NCBI RefSeq assembly: GCF_000264995.1
Contig: NW_006767440.1
Coordinates: forward strand, 1,081,993-1,145,992
DNA length: 64,000 bases
Reading direction: 5' to 3'
DNA from: Punctularia strigosozonata HHB-11173 SS5
Taxonomy: Eukaryota > Basidiomycota > Agaricomycetes > Corticiales > Punctulariaceae
Of this stretch, positions 1-11,823 are shown in pieces (the first letter of the stretch is position 1; every line of letters starts with the position of its first letter). The notes beneath the pieces are model-generated. The model had not been told where the DNA came from. It did no database searches and saw only the letters and a list, made by a program, of their open reading frames with translations. The position numbers and the translations under genes were made by a program.

Positions 1-168
1 CAATGATTATGGGACTGAGCGGAGTGATGATGATGGTCAATCGCCCCATGTGCTGGATCTTTTCCTGAAAAACGTAACATTAACATGGCAATCATTGTCG
101 ATACAGGTTCGACAAATAACATGAGAAATGCGATGAAGTGTCGTAACGAACGCGCAAACGTTTCCAAT

Positions 169-3100
169 TCATCGATCATGACCGCCAGACCATTCTTCGT
201 CTGGAGGATTTCGGGTGACCTGCAGGTGTATATCGTCAGTACCATGCCACACCCTTCTGCATGTACCTACCTCTACGGTTCCCTTGGCATCCATCGACGA
301 CCCCAGATCGCTGGCATCCACGCCGGCTTTCTTAAACTCCTCCACCAGCAACTCGCTGAATCCAAAAGTATCCTTGGGCAGCCATACCCACATCTGATCC
401 TCATACGTGGACGGATGATCAAATGCATGATCTTCAAACTCTTCGTCCTCCGATTCTTCGCCTTCACCCCTTAACGCCTCCGCGGGGGGATCGAACGCGG
501 GGAAAGGCGTGGGTTTCTTCTCCGACTCGCCCGATCTGCGGCTCCGACTCGAAGACTTCGTCTGACCTGAGCGCCGAGAGGCACCGGATGTAGGTCGATC
601 GAGCTCCTTCGCATCTTCTAACACCTGCTTGGACGTTCCCGCCGGGGCCGACGTGCCATGGGCAGCTTCCTGCGTGATGCCTTGCCCATCTGTCTCGTGC
701 GTCGTCGGCCCATCTGCTAAGCCTCGACCCTTCTCGGGTTTGGCGTCGACTTGGCTGTCTTTACTGTTGCCTGTACGCTGGCCTTCGCCTACCTGTTCAG
801 CTATATGCGTCTTGAAGGCTGTAGTAGGAGGAGCAACAATCTTCTTGAGCGGGCGCATCCGCCGGCGGACAACAGACTTTATGCCTATGCCCCGTAAGTT
901 GAGGGTATGGCAAACATTGGATAAATTCAACATACGATCGCGGTTGAACAGGTCAATGACCTCTTCTTCCGCCTGGTTAAGCGGACCAGGCAGTGGGATA
1001 GGCACGCCGTCGTGAGGTTGCGTGGTGCTGTGCTTCCTGTATCGTTGTGCCATCTTCTTTGTCGCCAGGGACATCGGTAAATACTCCGTGATAGCTACAT
1101 GCGTCGATTATGAGAGAACGCCATGGCTGTATGCGTGGACCGTTGCACGTACGCTTGAAACTCCTCGTTACGAGCAACTGATAGGCAAAGGTTATGGCCA
1201 GGAGAATCAACATCAAGACACCTTCGACGATGGGCCCTGCGGCCGAAACCGTCGGCGCGGTGATAGCGCCGGGAACCTTCAGGAAGAACAAGCATGCGAG
1301 GCAAATCTGTTCGATATACAGTCCGACAACTGTGATGACAGCATCGGCAAAGCTGATTGGAGAATACGACAGAATGGACTCACAAAAGTTCGAGACTGCA
1401 ATAGGGAAGTATAAGCCGCCTTGTGCGATGTCAGCATGATGTCTTTACCAACTTCTACAAACGTACCAGTTTCAGCTTCCTCCGGCTGATCGAAAACCTG
1501 CGTAAGCACTGAGAACAGGCTCGTCAGATTTGGGCTACGCGGCTATGAGAGTGAGCTTACAAAACTTCCAGGCTACATATAAGAGCGAAAAGCCGAGTAG
1601 CGCAAGCCCGTTAATGAGCGGTGAGATCACAGAATAGGCGAACCCTATCGTTGCGAGCAGTGAAAGACGGGGAAGAGTAGTACCGAAGTCCGCCTAGTAA
1701 ACCGAGTTATCGATATGGGACGGATTCAATTAAGGGAAGTTCGGCAATACACACGGATGGCATGAGGAAGGTTACCTGATAACGCAATCTGATGGTGAGC
1801 ATCGGTCTATGCGAGTATTTCAAAGACCTACGCCGTAGGCCTGCCTCGGTGTCCTCCCGAGGAACCATTTCTTGACGTAATGCATTATGAGCGGTCCAAG
1901 TTGAATCAACGCGCTCGCAGCTCCACTTAGACCTTGCGTGGCTATTGCGTGGAAGAAGCCGCCTTAGTTACGCTCCATGCCTCACCTGAGATATGTCAAG
2001 ACTTACCCATGTATGTCAAGAAGAATATAGCTGCATTTGGTAAGTTCCTCGCGAGGTTCTCGACGGCTTGTGCGGGCGTAGCGAGTATCTATGGACGAAA
2101 GCGGGTTCAGATCATAGATCACAGAAAGATGCCGAGTGCGTTCTCACCTGAGCAATCGCGGATGTGATGCCGGAGGTAAGTGTGACGATGAGGAAGCCGT
2201 GTATCACAAGGAGCGCAAAGTAACGCTTGTAGACGCTGACGTCGACCAGAGAATGCAGCGGGATGCATTCATAAACCGCCAAAACTAGCATCCATACGTT
2301 AAGCAAAGGGAGGTAACGTATGCCCTCGAATGACGCACATCGTAGGATCATGGGAAGAAGTAGCATGAGTATAGCAAGTAGTATCGGAGGTAAAACGCCC
2401 GTAATAATTCCGGGTACGGGCGTCGGCGCTGTTGGGACCACGATCATCAGTTAGGATCATCGAGCAACTCTCAAAGTCCGGAACCTACCCTTGCAAACCC
2501 AGCGTAACCATCTAAAAACCATGCGATGTGAGTATAGGATCATGCAACGATATCGCGTGTGAAAGACAGACCTGGCCTCTGAGCAAAGGCCCTCCAGATT
2601 GCTGACTGTCCCCACGAAGGCGACGGGGAACGCCCATAGGATGATGAGGGCAATGGTCGCGGCCCAGGATATGACATATCGTGTCCGGACCTCGTAAGCA
2701 CCATCCTGGCAGAGTGTCGTTCAGTGTTGGTGATAGCCAGAACCCACATGGACACCTACATCTAAGTTCTTCCAGATCACGTCTCTGGGAGTCACTTCGA
2801 GCCATTTGTCGGCCATCATCAAGGGCTAGAAATACTTGGGTAAGCTAGTGTGGTCCCGTGAAAGGTTTTGCATACTGACCTCATGGTAGCTGACACATTG
2901 TGCCAAGACGTGCGCGCCGAGTTGCAGATTACATTCGATGAAGGCGGAGCCCAGGGGCTTCTCGTTGCCTAGCCGGTGACGCAGCTGATCGATTTCCTCG
3001 TTCAAGCGCCCGATCTCGTCCTGGGCGCAACGTATTAGACGATAAGGTATAGCAGATGTTTATATCCTACCTTGCAGTACTCGATCGTGTCCACTTTACG

Positions 3101-4270
3101 TCCTATTCCCAGAGCATGCAATGGACCGATCCTATGCCTCGGCCATTGGCTTTCCGGTACGAGATCCTTCAAGGAGTCTAACGATGCGGCCTGCGGCTTG
3201 AGAGGATCGGGATCAAAGACGGATTGCGGGAGGTTGAGCTTCTCCGCGTCCGTCTCCAGTTTTCCCTTTCTCCGCATCTTATCGACCTTCTTGACCTCCT
3301 TTGTATGGGCGGACTGGCGACGGTTCCAATTCTTCGTCGCGGTGCGGAGGAGCTTGGAGCACGCCTTTTCCAGTTGGGCACAGGCCTTCTGTCTTTCTTC
3401 AAATTTCTTGTTGAGCTCCTTGGTATCGCGATAGATCCATATGTGTTCCACGCCTCCAGGCACGAAACTGGCGAACTCCCGTAGTTGATGTTCTTCGCCC
3501 AGCTCCTCCGGGAGCGAAGTGACAAGGACCGTTCGAGCGCGGGCTTGGTGCGAGTGCGACTTGCTGATCAGATATTGGTGCCGAATATGCACGAAGTGGA
3601 GCATCTCGCGACGGATCATATAAAAAACGAAGAAGGTGAGCAGGTATATGACGACGATGTGTGCGGCGAGCCGATTGTCCAGGGAAGACGTGATATTGCT
3701 CCAGGAAAGCTTGGTGAGGCCTTGTTGGGACGAGCCTCTGACATCCGCAGCGTCGACCGGGAGCAAGATAGGCCAGGTGACGAGCGTGAAAACGAAGAAT
3801 ATGATGATAACCATCTTCCAGAGGAACCGGTCAGCGACTGAGAAAGGCGAGAAACTGATGCATGTCGTACTTTCATCCATCGTAAAAACATGTACGCGTC
3901 CAATCCATTCTTATGAATCTGTCGTGCTACGATCAGTATTGAGGATTGTCGCGGAAGGTATCAACTGACAATATCCTTGGGGTTGGACAGCAGTACGGCA
4001 GGCACCCATCGCCATATGCCTGTGGGCAGCTCTTGCGCACGTTTGTCGGGCGGAGGGAGCTACGGCAAGACTGTCATGGTGCGGATCTTATGCCATTCGA
4101 TCCCACTTTGCACGTACGAATGTCCGAGGGGTATATATGCGCCCTAATCGCGACTTGAGGATCGTGAAAGCACCAACTTCCACCGCCAAGAGCGCAACAT
4201 TCGTCACCAGCGAAGTGACGAAAGTCTGGGATGTTGTGCTACTGGCCTTCGCTGCCGTCGCCGACATCAA
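169..4270 (-). CDS. CSC1/OSCA-like (DUF221) calcium-permeable cation channel
   Basis: Multi-pass membrane protein of the CSC1/OSCA/TMEM63 family, whose members form osmo- or mechanosensitive cation channels in the plasma membrane or endomembranes. The start (4270) gives an N-terminal segment with TNVALLAVEVGAF followed by the family signature YTPRTF. The next exons (about 3035-3880) hold further membrane segments and the charged cytosolic loop (LVTSLPEE, then a Lys-rich coil). Later exons carry GSAFIECN, EVTPRDVIWKNLD (about 2740-2800), GVLPPILLAILMLLLP, VIHGFLIVTLTSG and, at 1850-1935, SALIQLGPLIMHY. The C-terminal 300-residue tail is acidic/basic low complexity, then DHPSTYEDQMWVWLPKD. At least ten short introns are needed; exact junctions were not all resolved. 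No frameshift seen. Family assignment is firm, transport role is inferred from the family. Confidence 0.88.
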
Positions 4271-4635
4271 GCTGGTCGTTGTCGGAGAGCCTGATCACCA
4301 GTGTAGTATAGCACGAGTTGGAGCCGCGCTCGAGGGCGCCGGTTGATTTCCTTGATCCCATGGCGGAGGATATATGGCACACACGAGTGAAGCAGGCGTC
4401 ATAGGCACGGGTGCCCCACGCGATCATGTGGTCAGAAAGGTCCCGACTAGGGTAACGTCAAAAAGTCACCGTCGATTGTTCACATATGTTAATAACTTTT
4501 GAGTTATTAACACGGTTTTTTACTCGAGTAAGTTACAGGAGTCGAGATCTGAGGGGCATGAACATGGCTCGAGATCGGGAATGCAATCGCATTTGGCCGA
4601 TAACGATGGAAGTCTACAAGCGGATCGCATTTCGG
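4271..4635. other. intergenic spacer, no gene seen
   Basis: Short spacer between the 5' end of the channel gene and the 3' end of the hAT-type ORF. It contains an A/T-rich palindrome-like patch near 4485-4515 (taataacttttgagttatta), but nothing I can call a gene. Confidence 0.5.
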
Positions 4636-5700
4636 TTACCATGGCTCATCCCAGTTGTATTCTTCCGAGTCGGTTTCGCCGGCGTCCTCAACATCTTCGG
4701 AAATCGAAACACCTCGACCAAATCTGCCTGCCAAGGCAGGTGCTCCAGGCACCGGTTTACTCGACAGCATATCGCGCAAAGCGCCTGAGCGGAGGTCAAC
4801 ATCCTCGTCGGTCACAATCCCGGCAGGGGATGCACCGGCGGGATCGTCGGTGTCGCGTTGAAGTGTCCTAACGCTTCCGCCCGATGTTCTCAGCGCCGCG
4901 CCGCCGTCGTCTTCGTCATCGGTGACATCGTCATCTGACGAGGCAGCTTGATCGGCGCGGGCTTGCTGGTGACCTTTGGCGATGTTCAGCATGTCCGCGC
5001 TCAAGTCTCGGAACTTCACTACTGGTCGCTTCCGCTCGGGACGCTTGACCTCCGCCTCATGAATCATATTTAGTGTGTCAGACAATGCCGAAGGAGAACT
5101 GAGAATGACATACCAGATGGTCGCCGTACCACTGATTGACCTGAATCATATCAATAAGTGTCTGTACCTTCTGCTTGCCACGAATCGACGAGTTGAGCCA
5201 GGTGATCTTGGAGCCTGTCCGTTCGTCGGGCATTGAGTTGGCCAGTATCGAGAATAGCTTGACAGCCAGTACCTAAATCATTGTACTCAGTGAGTGCGAG
5301 GACCCAAATAGCAGAACTTGTAAGTGAGCTTACCGCAAGGATGCGTGTGTCATTTCTGTGCTCAAACTCAGTCCACCACGACAGTGAGGTCTGACCGGCG
5401 TGCAGAGGCTTGTTAAACGGAGCTCGTCCGTGCCAGAAGTCGTCTAGCTGAGTCTTGCACGAGGTGACAAGGTCCTTGATCTTCATTTTGGGCAAGGTAT
5501 GGCGCGGATTAGTGCCGGGGACATCGGACCGCCCCTTATGGGCTTCAACTTCGGCTTTGAGCATCGATTTCAGGTATGTCTTGACACGATTGAGTGCTCG
5601 GGGATTGGGGTCATTCGTGGAGTGTGAAGGAGGGAGTATGATCGATGATGAGAATGTTGATGGACGGATAAGGATGTCAGAGATCGGATATCCTAGACGT
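4636..5700 (-). mobile_element. C-terminal part of a hAT-family transposase (remnant or domesticated)
   Basis: After splicing, the region 5151-5564 reads as the hAT C-terminal dimerisation segment typical of agaricomycete elements: SLSWWTEFEHRNDTRILA, an intron (about 5283-5332), then VLAVKLFSILANSMPDERT and ITWLNSSIRGKQKV, LIDMIQ, VNQWYGDHL. A further exon (4636-5085) adds VVKFRDLSADMLNIA and an acidic 110-residue tail ending DSEEYNWDEPW. The reading frame stays open upstream to about 5700, where it runs into the EMC4 5' region; no BED zinc finger or DDE catalytic core is present here, so the N-terminal two thirds are missing. Introns and frame are intact, which is unusual for simple transposon debris. 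It could be a decayed element or a host gene derived from one. Confidence 0.65.
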
Positions 5701-5804
5701 CGAGGACATCGCCACCGACGACCTTCTCGGCACCGCTGACGACGATGGCCACGACCGAAGTATCAAGGTGAGCACGGTAAACTTGATGAAAAGGCACAGC
5801 TCTC

Positions 5805-6467
5805 ATGAGCCAAGGACACAGATGGCGTAACCTGCCTCCTCCTCCTGGCTTCTCCTCATCAGCTACGGTGAGTCTAGCTCCCATGACCGTGAACAAACTC
5901 CTCTAACTTTGCTTTAGTCCAAGGCACCAACGAAAGCCTCGAATGCGTCCAAGGCATCGTACGAGGAGCTGAAAGAGAAGCGTGCCTGGGATCTCGCCAT
6001 CTCGCCAGCGAAGTCTTTACCGATGCAGGCTTTCATGCTGTACATGTCCGGCGGCGGCGTCCAGATATTCAGCATGGGCATCGTCTTTATGCTCTTGCTC
6101 TCGCCTTTCAAGAATCTTGCCGCCATCAATGACGGTGAGTTGCTGCATGTTCTATGAACTCGGCGCATGTCTGATGTACGACGTTGCAATCGCAGCCTTT
6201 GCCTCCTTCGCTCCCTCGAATGCGAACCCGAAGTCGCTCAGCACTCTCACGCTTCAGAAGCTGGCCTACGTTGCTTGCAACATCCTCACGCTGGCTCTTG
6301 GACTATGGAAATGCAGAAGTATGGGTTTGTTACCTACCGGAACTGGTGACTGGCTTGCGTTCGAAACACGAGGTTCTGTGAGTGGTCAAATTGACACATC
6401 ACCGGATGTCCACTGATTCCTACTCGGATTCCTTCCCCGGCAGCCTCCTGAAATTTCCCTGTTCTAG
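5805..6467 (+). CDS. EMC4: ER membrane protein complex subunit 4
   Basis: Subunit 4 of the ER membrane protein complex, an insertase for transmembrane helices in the endoplasmic reticulum. Exons 5805-5867, 5918-6134, 6196-6377 and 6444-6467 join in frame to 161 residues. The N-terminus reads [16 protein letters not shown], the LPPPPGF motif being typical of fungal EMC4. The core has [17 protein letters not shown], a first membrane segment [23 protein letters not shown], then [35 protein letters not shown] and a PPEISLF end. The start was chosen because it is the ATG that leads into LPPPPGF with no intron. If the third intron is retained the protein would instead end at 6416. It is divergent from the hAT-derived ORF, whose open frame reaches into this promoter. 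Confidence 0.9.
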
Positions 6468-6842
6468 ATAGCGCTCTTGTATACCATAGCTACAGTTTCG
6501 TATAACGACTCATACGCCTTGTTTCCCACGCCCGATGCCGTCTCGGCGACCGCGTGTCGGCTCTGTCGGGTTTCGAAGAAGTTACTCCTTCCTCGTCCGG
6601 TCACAGTGGTTTGCCTCATGGATCAACTCGCGTTGCGCAACTGTCGTGAGAGTCATTCCATATCTCAAGGTCTGACTTGGCGCGTGTATGTTGCACTCCG
6701 TCCTGAGAATAACACAGCAGTAGTCGATCAAACCAGTGCTCGTGATAGGGGTACATAAGTACACCCCGGACTGTGGGCTATCAAGTGGGTACCAGGTCCT
6801 CCCGGAACAGCAATCCTCCAACGCTCCATCTGAACGATCAGC
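6468..6842. other. intergenic spacer, promoter region of the DUF4246 gene
   Basis: Tandem-oriented spacer of about 375 bases. No conserved coding signal on either strand; the small ORFs here have no recognisable domain. Confidence 0.5.
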
Positions 6843-8863
6843 ATGGGCGAGGAACGATACCCGCACCCTTTCACGGAAAAGGAGCAAGGAGAGTACTACG
6901 ACTCGGATGAAGAAGGCGACTCCGAGAAGGATAACCCTCGGACGCTCATCGAGTTGCGCATGTGCGCGCTCTCTGCGACTATCCGAGAAAAGCCGGAGTG
7001 GTACAACAAGTTCCGCGACGCGAAGATCCAGGAGAAATGGAGAAAGGAGATCCAGGAGCAGCAGGCAGACTTACATGACAGTCAGAAGTTGACGTCGAAC
7101 ATGGTGCGTGGACCGGATTCGTATTCATCAAAGCGGAAGGCATTGACCAATCGCTAGGTGAACTATATAATGGAAGAACTTGACGCCTACGCTGCATTGC
7201 GGGACGCGGAAACAGGGATAGAGGTACGCTCTCATATGACAACATATACAGTCATGCTTCGCGGGTTGAGTATGATTGCACCAGGCTGGACCGTACGAGA
7301 AGATTTGGCGATCCGACCAACTCATCCCTCCTTCACTGAAAGCTAGCCTTGTGCAAGCCGTTCTCCCCCTCGAATCGGTACCTGACGATCAGAAGGATTG
7401 GCACCCGGGCTCTGACGGTCAAGTTTTGGATCTCGTTCACCCTTCTCTATACCCCATCGTGTACAGATGGACTGTGCGCACTACGGGCGAAATTGTCGAC
7501 TCACCTGACGAAGACGATATGTTCACGTCCGTGATGTTTCAGTGGCTGCCGTCCGACTTCGACGTATCCTCCGATGGCTCTGTTCGTCTTGCGTCGCCCT
7601 ACATCAACAACGTGCACCCCAACGATCATCGCGACCTGATGAACGTAATACCCCAAGTCCTGCAGCAGGCCGTACCAATGTTTGAACGTGTTCTGTCCGA
7701 CTTGTCTCGGGAGAAGCCTTTACCGACACGGATTGAACTCGGCGATCGCAAGTTCCCGGCCTGTGTGTGGCCAGATGGAGACGTAAGCCGCCCGAACCCA
7801 CTCCACCGCCCGTTACTGACGTTCGTCTTGCTTTGTCTCCATTCAGGTCCCTAATCCTTCGGATGACGACGACGACGACGAACAGTGGTATGATAACCAG
7901 CCAAAGGTTTGGCCGGAAAGTAAGCCACACTACGCTGGAAGCCTCGACGAGGTGCAGAGGACGGTCAGCTTGCACGGCCAACGGCTGCAAGTGATTGTGA
8001 AGCTGGCCAACATCGTGCTCACGCCGGACAAACCTGAGTATCCCGGCGGAAAATGGCACGTTGAAGGTGTGCTTCGTCGACGACGCAGTACCACTCTTAT
8101 GTTCACCTTTGGCGATTAGGCATGAGGAACGAATCAATAGTTTCGTCTTTCATCTACGTACGTCCACAGGGTACCTGATAGCCCCTGATTACTCATTGGC
8201 TCTTAGTACTATGATTGCGGAAATACCACCGAATCCAGGTTATCCTTCCGCCATGCCGTTGCCGAACCTCGTTATCACTGCCAAGACGATTCATACTGCA
8301 TGAAGCACCTTTACGGCATTGACAGGTGAGTGTCCGTGAAGGTACGCCAGACTCACGAACGGCTTCTCACTCTTCGCAACTAGAGATGATCCGTGCGTGC
8401 AAGAGGTCGGCAGCGTGATCACGAAGCAGGATCGCTGCATCGCCTTCCCGAACCTGTACCAACACCAAGTGTCCCCCTTCAAGCTAGCCGATCCCACGAA
8501 ACCCGGACACCGCAAAATCCTCGTCTTCTTCCTCGTTGATCCGCACGTGAAGGTGCCCTCTGCGACCGACGTCGCTCCTCAGCAGCGTTCATGGGTGCGC
8601 AGGGCGATGGGTGAAGCGCCTGCGGGATCGTTGTGGAATAAGCTTCCGGTGGAGATCCTGGATTATATCGCCAATTACTCCTTCACCATGAGCGAGGACG
8701 AGGCGAAGCAGTATCGGCTGGAACTCATGAAGGAGCGCACCGTTTTCGTTGACACGGTTAACGAGGAGCGTTTCGGGCAAGAATTCAACATGTGGTATGT
8801 CAACTGCCCTACATTGACTGACTCCTGTGTATCGTCTAACGGTATGCACTCAGCGAACATTAA
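6843..8863 (+). CDS. DUF4246 family protein (possible Fe(II)/2OG-type oxygenase fold)
   Basis: Full-length member of the fungal DUF4246 family (function unknown). Eight exons (6843-7103, 7158-7223, 7285-7782, 7847-8066, 8120-8157, 8207-8325, 8384-8794, 8854-8863) join exactly in frame to 540 residues. Family signatures: YPHPFTEKEQ at the start, ELRMCALSATIREKPEWY, YAALRDAETGIE, KDWHPGSDGQVLDLVHPSLYP, GGKWHVEGMRNESIV, YYDCGNTTES, IAFPNLYQHQVSPF, HRKILVFFLVDP and the last residues FNMCEH. The final exon codes only the end of that motif (CEH and stop), which supports the last intron. The HVE, later H (YQH) and R (HRK) spacing suggests a double-stranded beta-helix oxygenase; that is inference. 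A GAC run near 7863-7880 encodes a poly-Asp patch. Confidence 0.85.
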
Positions 8864-9144
8864 GGCCATCCGAGTCCTCACCGGTACGGTCAAGGACACG
8901 TCGACAGGCCGCGTAGCGCTCGAATACCTGATATGAATGTACTGCACAGAGCAATATATGATTTTCACCATTCAGGCGTTGTTGACTTCATAGCGTATCA
9001 AGAATCACCAATCAGTACACCCAAAACGATGCTATTACTTGCTCAACGTAACCCTTCGTCACCATTGATTTGTCACGTGATGCTCCTTGAGTCTTTCCTG
9101 AACCCCGACGACCTCAGCCTGCTTGTGCCAAGTGACCAAGTATC

Positions 9145-10477
9145 ATGTCTCGCCCCCAGGATGACAGGAACCAGGAGGCCACCGTATATCTGGTAATGCT
9201 CTAACATTATCTTGTGCGAGTGTGGGTCTGAAACTGACTACGAAATCCTCCAGGGCAACCTTGACGAACGCTGCACGGACGCGCTCATCTGGGAACTCAT
9301 GATCCAGGCCGGGCCAGTTGGTGAGCAGCGGCGCATTGCCAGCAGTGCGGACGACGCTGACTTGACCATCCGTCATCAATAGTCAATGTTCATCTACCCA
9401 AGGACCGCATTTCCATGGCACACCAAGGATATGGTTTTTGCGAGTTCTTGACGGAGGAGGATGCTGAGTACGCATGCAAAATCATGAACCAGATCAAGCT
9501 ATGGGGAAAGCCCATACGTGTCAACAAGGTGCGCGCCTCTGCCATTTGGAGTAGCCGGAGACCAATATTCCCGTTAGACTGCACCCCTGCCACATATTTC
9601 ACCTTTCCTCAACTTGTTTACTCATTTTGCTGACCGGACTATTCTTAGGCATCTTCTGATAAAAAACAACTTGACGTTGGCGCGAACCTTTTTATCGGCA
9701 ATCTCGACGAGAATGTGGACGAGCGGGTGCTCTACGACACGTTCAGTGCGTTTGGCGTCATATCAACAACGGCAAAGGTACACGCAAACACCGCCGAAGT
9801 ATCGCGCATTGGTCTGATTTTGCTTTCTGTGACAGATTGCTCGCGACCCGAGCACTGGGCAGTCCAAGGGCTATGGCTTTGTCTCGTACACTGACTTCGA
9901 ATCCTCCGATGCCGCCATAGAGTCTATGAATGGCCAGTTCCTCATGAACAAACCCATCACCGTGCAGTATGCATTCAAAAAGGATGGCAAGGGTGAGCGG
10001 CATGGCACACCGGCCGAACGTCTGTTAGCTGCCCAAGCACGGAAGAACAACGCGTTACCGGTCGCAGCACGCACCGCCGCGCCTGGAATGTTCGCCGCGG
10101 GCCGCCCGGGCTTCCCCGGACCCTACCAGCCCGGTCAATTCGCAGGAGCCCTTGCGCAGCCCCCGCCACCACCCGGCTTTACCCCGCAACAGACCGTCGT
10201 TCCCGGCGTGCCGCCCGTAGGATTTGCACCTCAGCAGGCTATTGTCCCCGGCGCGCCGCCTGCGTACCCGCCTATGCCGCCTATGGGCATGGGCATGATG
10301 CCCCCGGGGATGCCAGCAGGGATGCCCATGGGGATGCCCCCGCCACCACCTGGCAATATACCCGTGTTCAACCCTCAGGCGGGCTTCCCGCCCCCACCGC
10401 CTGGCTTCGCTCCGAATATGCAGGGTATGCCCGGTATGATGCCTCCGCCTCCCCCTGCACCCCATTATGCCCAGTAA
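9145..10477 (+). CDS. SF3B4: splicing factor 3B subunit 4 (SF3b49/Hsh49 type), two RRMs
   Basis: SF3b complex component of the U2 snRNP that binds pre-mRNA near the branch site. Five exons (9145-9192, 9254-9320, 9383-9528, 9649-9777, 9836-10477) give 343 residues in frame. RRM1 starts immediately: [19 protein letters not shown], with RNP1 [13 protein letters not shown] and [14 protein letters not shown]2 follows: [59 protein letters not shown]. The C-terminal 150 residues are Pro/Gly/Met-rich ([19 protein letters not shown]), as in SF3B4 orthologues from other eukaryotes. The early start giving [20 protein letters not shown] matches the family N-terminus. The last exon carries half the protein with no intron. 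Confidence 0.93.
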
Positions 10478-10792
10478 CGCTCTGATTATCCTGTACTCGT
10501 GTAGCTTGTCATATATGTCACACTTTTTCTGATGCATGCCATGCCCTCCTTCAAACTTAATTTGTGGTCAGGTAGGTCTCGCAAAGCACAACGTTCCTTT
10601 CGTACATGCAATCGGCATATAGGCATACAAGTGTTCGTCGGGACGTATAGGGTGAAGCAATCTGTATGATCTAACTCTATGTGCTGTCGCGGTGGACCTG
10701 CGTCAACGTTCAGAGCCTAATGCTTGGTCTCCTATTCGGGCGACGGGCAGAGAATCGGAACATCGCATCTCTGCCAGTAATTGTTCGATGAG
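10478..10792. other. convergent 3' spacer
   Basis: About 315 bases between two convergent genes; likely 3' untranslated regions. No gene seen. Confidence 0.5.
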
Positions 10793-11086
10793 CTAAGGCA
10801 CGGGGAGAGATAGTTGACACCTACAGATCGCGTAATACTTGGACGGCTTGGGCTCGTAGTCACGTTTGGCGGCCGCCGCCGCGTAGGGCCCGTCGAGGGA
10901 ACTGTTGGAGGGGTCGCTGTAAGTGATAGAGGAACGTAGTGCAGATCATGAAGCTTCTTACCGGGCAACAGGAGTGGCACGCTTCTGGACCTGAGCCTGC
11001 TTCAACCCCTTGACGGGGGTGGCGGACGCAAGAACGGCCATGAAGGCCAATGCGAACAGGAAGAGGGCAATGCGCTTTGAGAGCAT
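10793..11086 (-). CDS. small secreted protein with Kex2-like KR sites
   Basis: Not a family I recognise. Two exons (11086-10962 and 10916-10793) join in frame to 82 residues. Residues 1-22 are a clear signal peptide (MLSKRIALFLFALAFMAVLA, SAT). The rest is small and low in hydrophobics, with dibasic KR at residues 35-36 and 59-60. Cleavage after these would free two peptides of 22 residues each; the second begins DYEPKPSKYYAIC. The region between holds a run of five Ala just before the second KR. The 45-base intron has good GTAAGA and ACAG ends. The C-terminus is uncertain: an alternative intron starting after the ATCTGT codons would change the last ten residues. Possible peptide precursor or effector-like protein; no function is claimed. 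Confidence 0.6.
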
Positions 11087-11823
11087 GTCGAGATGGTTGA
11101 TCCTCAACGAGTGCTGAACAGAACTGCGAAGGAGACCAAGACGATCGCCTGGTTGATTCTCTTCCCGCTCATCGCCTTATATTCTCGGACGCCACCAAAA
11201 GCATCACCTGGAAGACCCCCAGATCTTGGGCAGTATGCGGCGCCGGCTATCGAAAGGTTGCCAGGGAGGTTAGGCGGGACCGGCGAACAATCTGTTTTCG
11301 ACTGACATAGATGGGAGAACCACCGCGATGCGATGCGGAGCCACCCGGTCGAGCACACCAACCTCTCCCCAGCATGGCGCGACTGAATAGTCGGAGGGGC
11401 TTGTCGGAGAACGCGAACCAAGACAAAGGATGTGTTAACTCGAGTCTACCAGAGTAGTGGCCGCCGCCTACGACGTGCAATCGAGCCCATGCCCCGTTTC
11501 GGCCGCTAAGAACATTGTAGGCGCGCGTTGCAGGCACGTTCAAATCGGCGGTATCTTAACACAGCTACCAAGCATCCGGTGCCCTGCCCAAACCGGGGCA
11601 ATCACATCGCAACGCTCTTGTTTCATCACGCACATCAGGCTGTATGATTGATTCTGTCCAGACGATAACGCGCGGACAATGGCGGGACGCCCTACATCGC
11701 GGGGTATAGTCGGCCTGGAGATGGCTGTTTGGGCGTCGCGATAGGCAAGATGCTCTGTTAAAGCGGGAGGCTCTCAGGGTCAACCACGTTGAAACATGGA
11801 TGAGAAGAAACATACATTCTCAG
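11087..11823. other. non-coding or unassigned stretch
   Basis: Upstream of the small secreted gene and downstream of the uncertain gene below. ORFs on both strands are short and lack recognisable motifs or good splice partners. I see no gene that can be supported. Confidence 0.4.
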
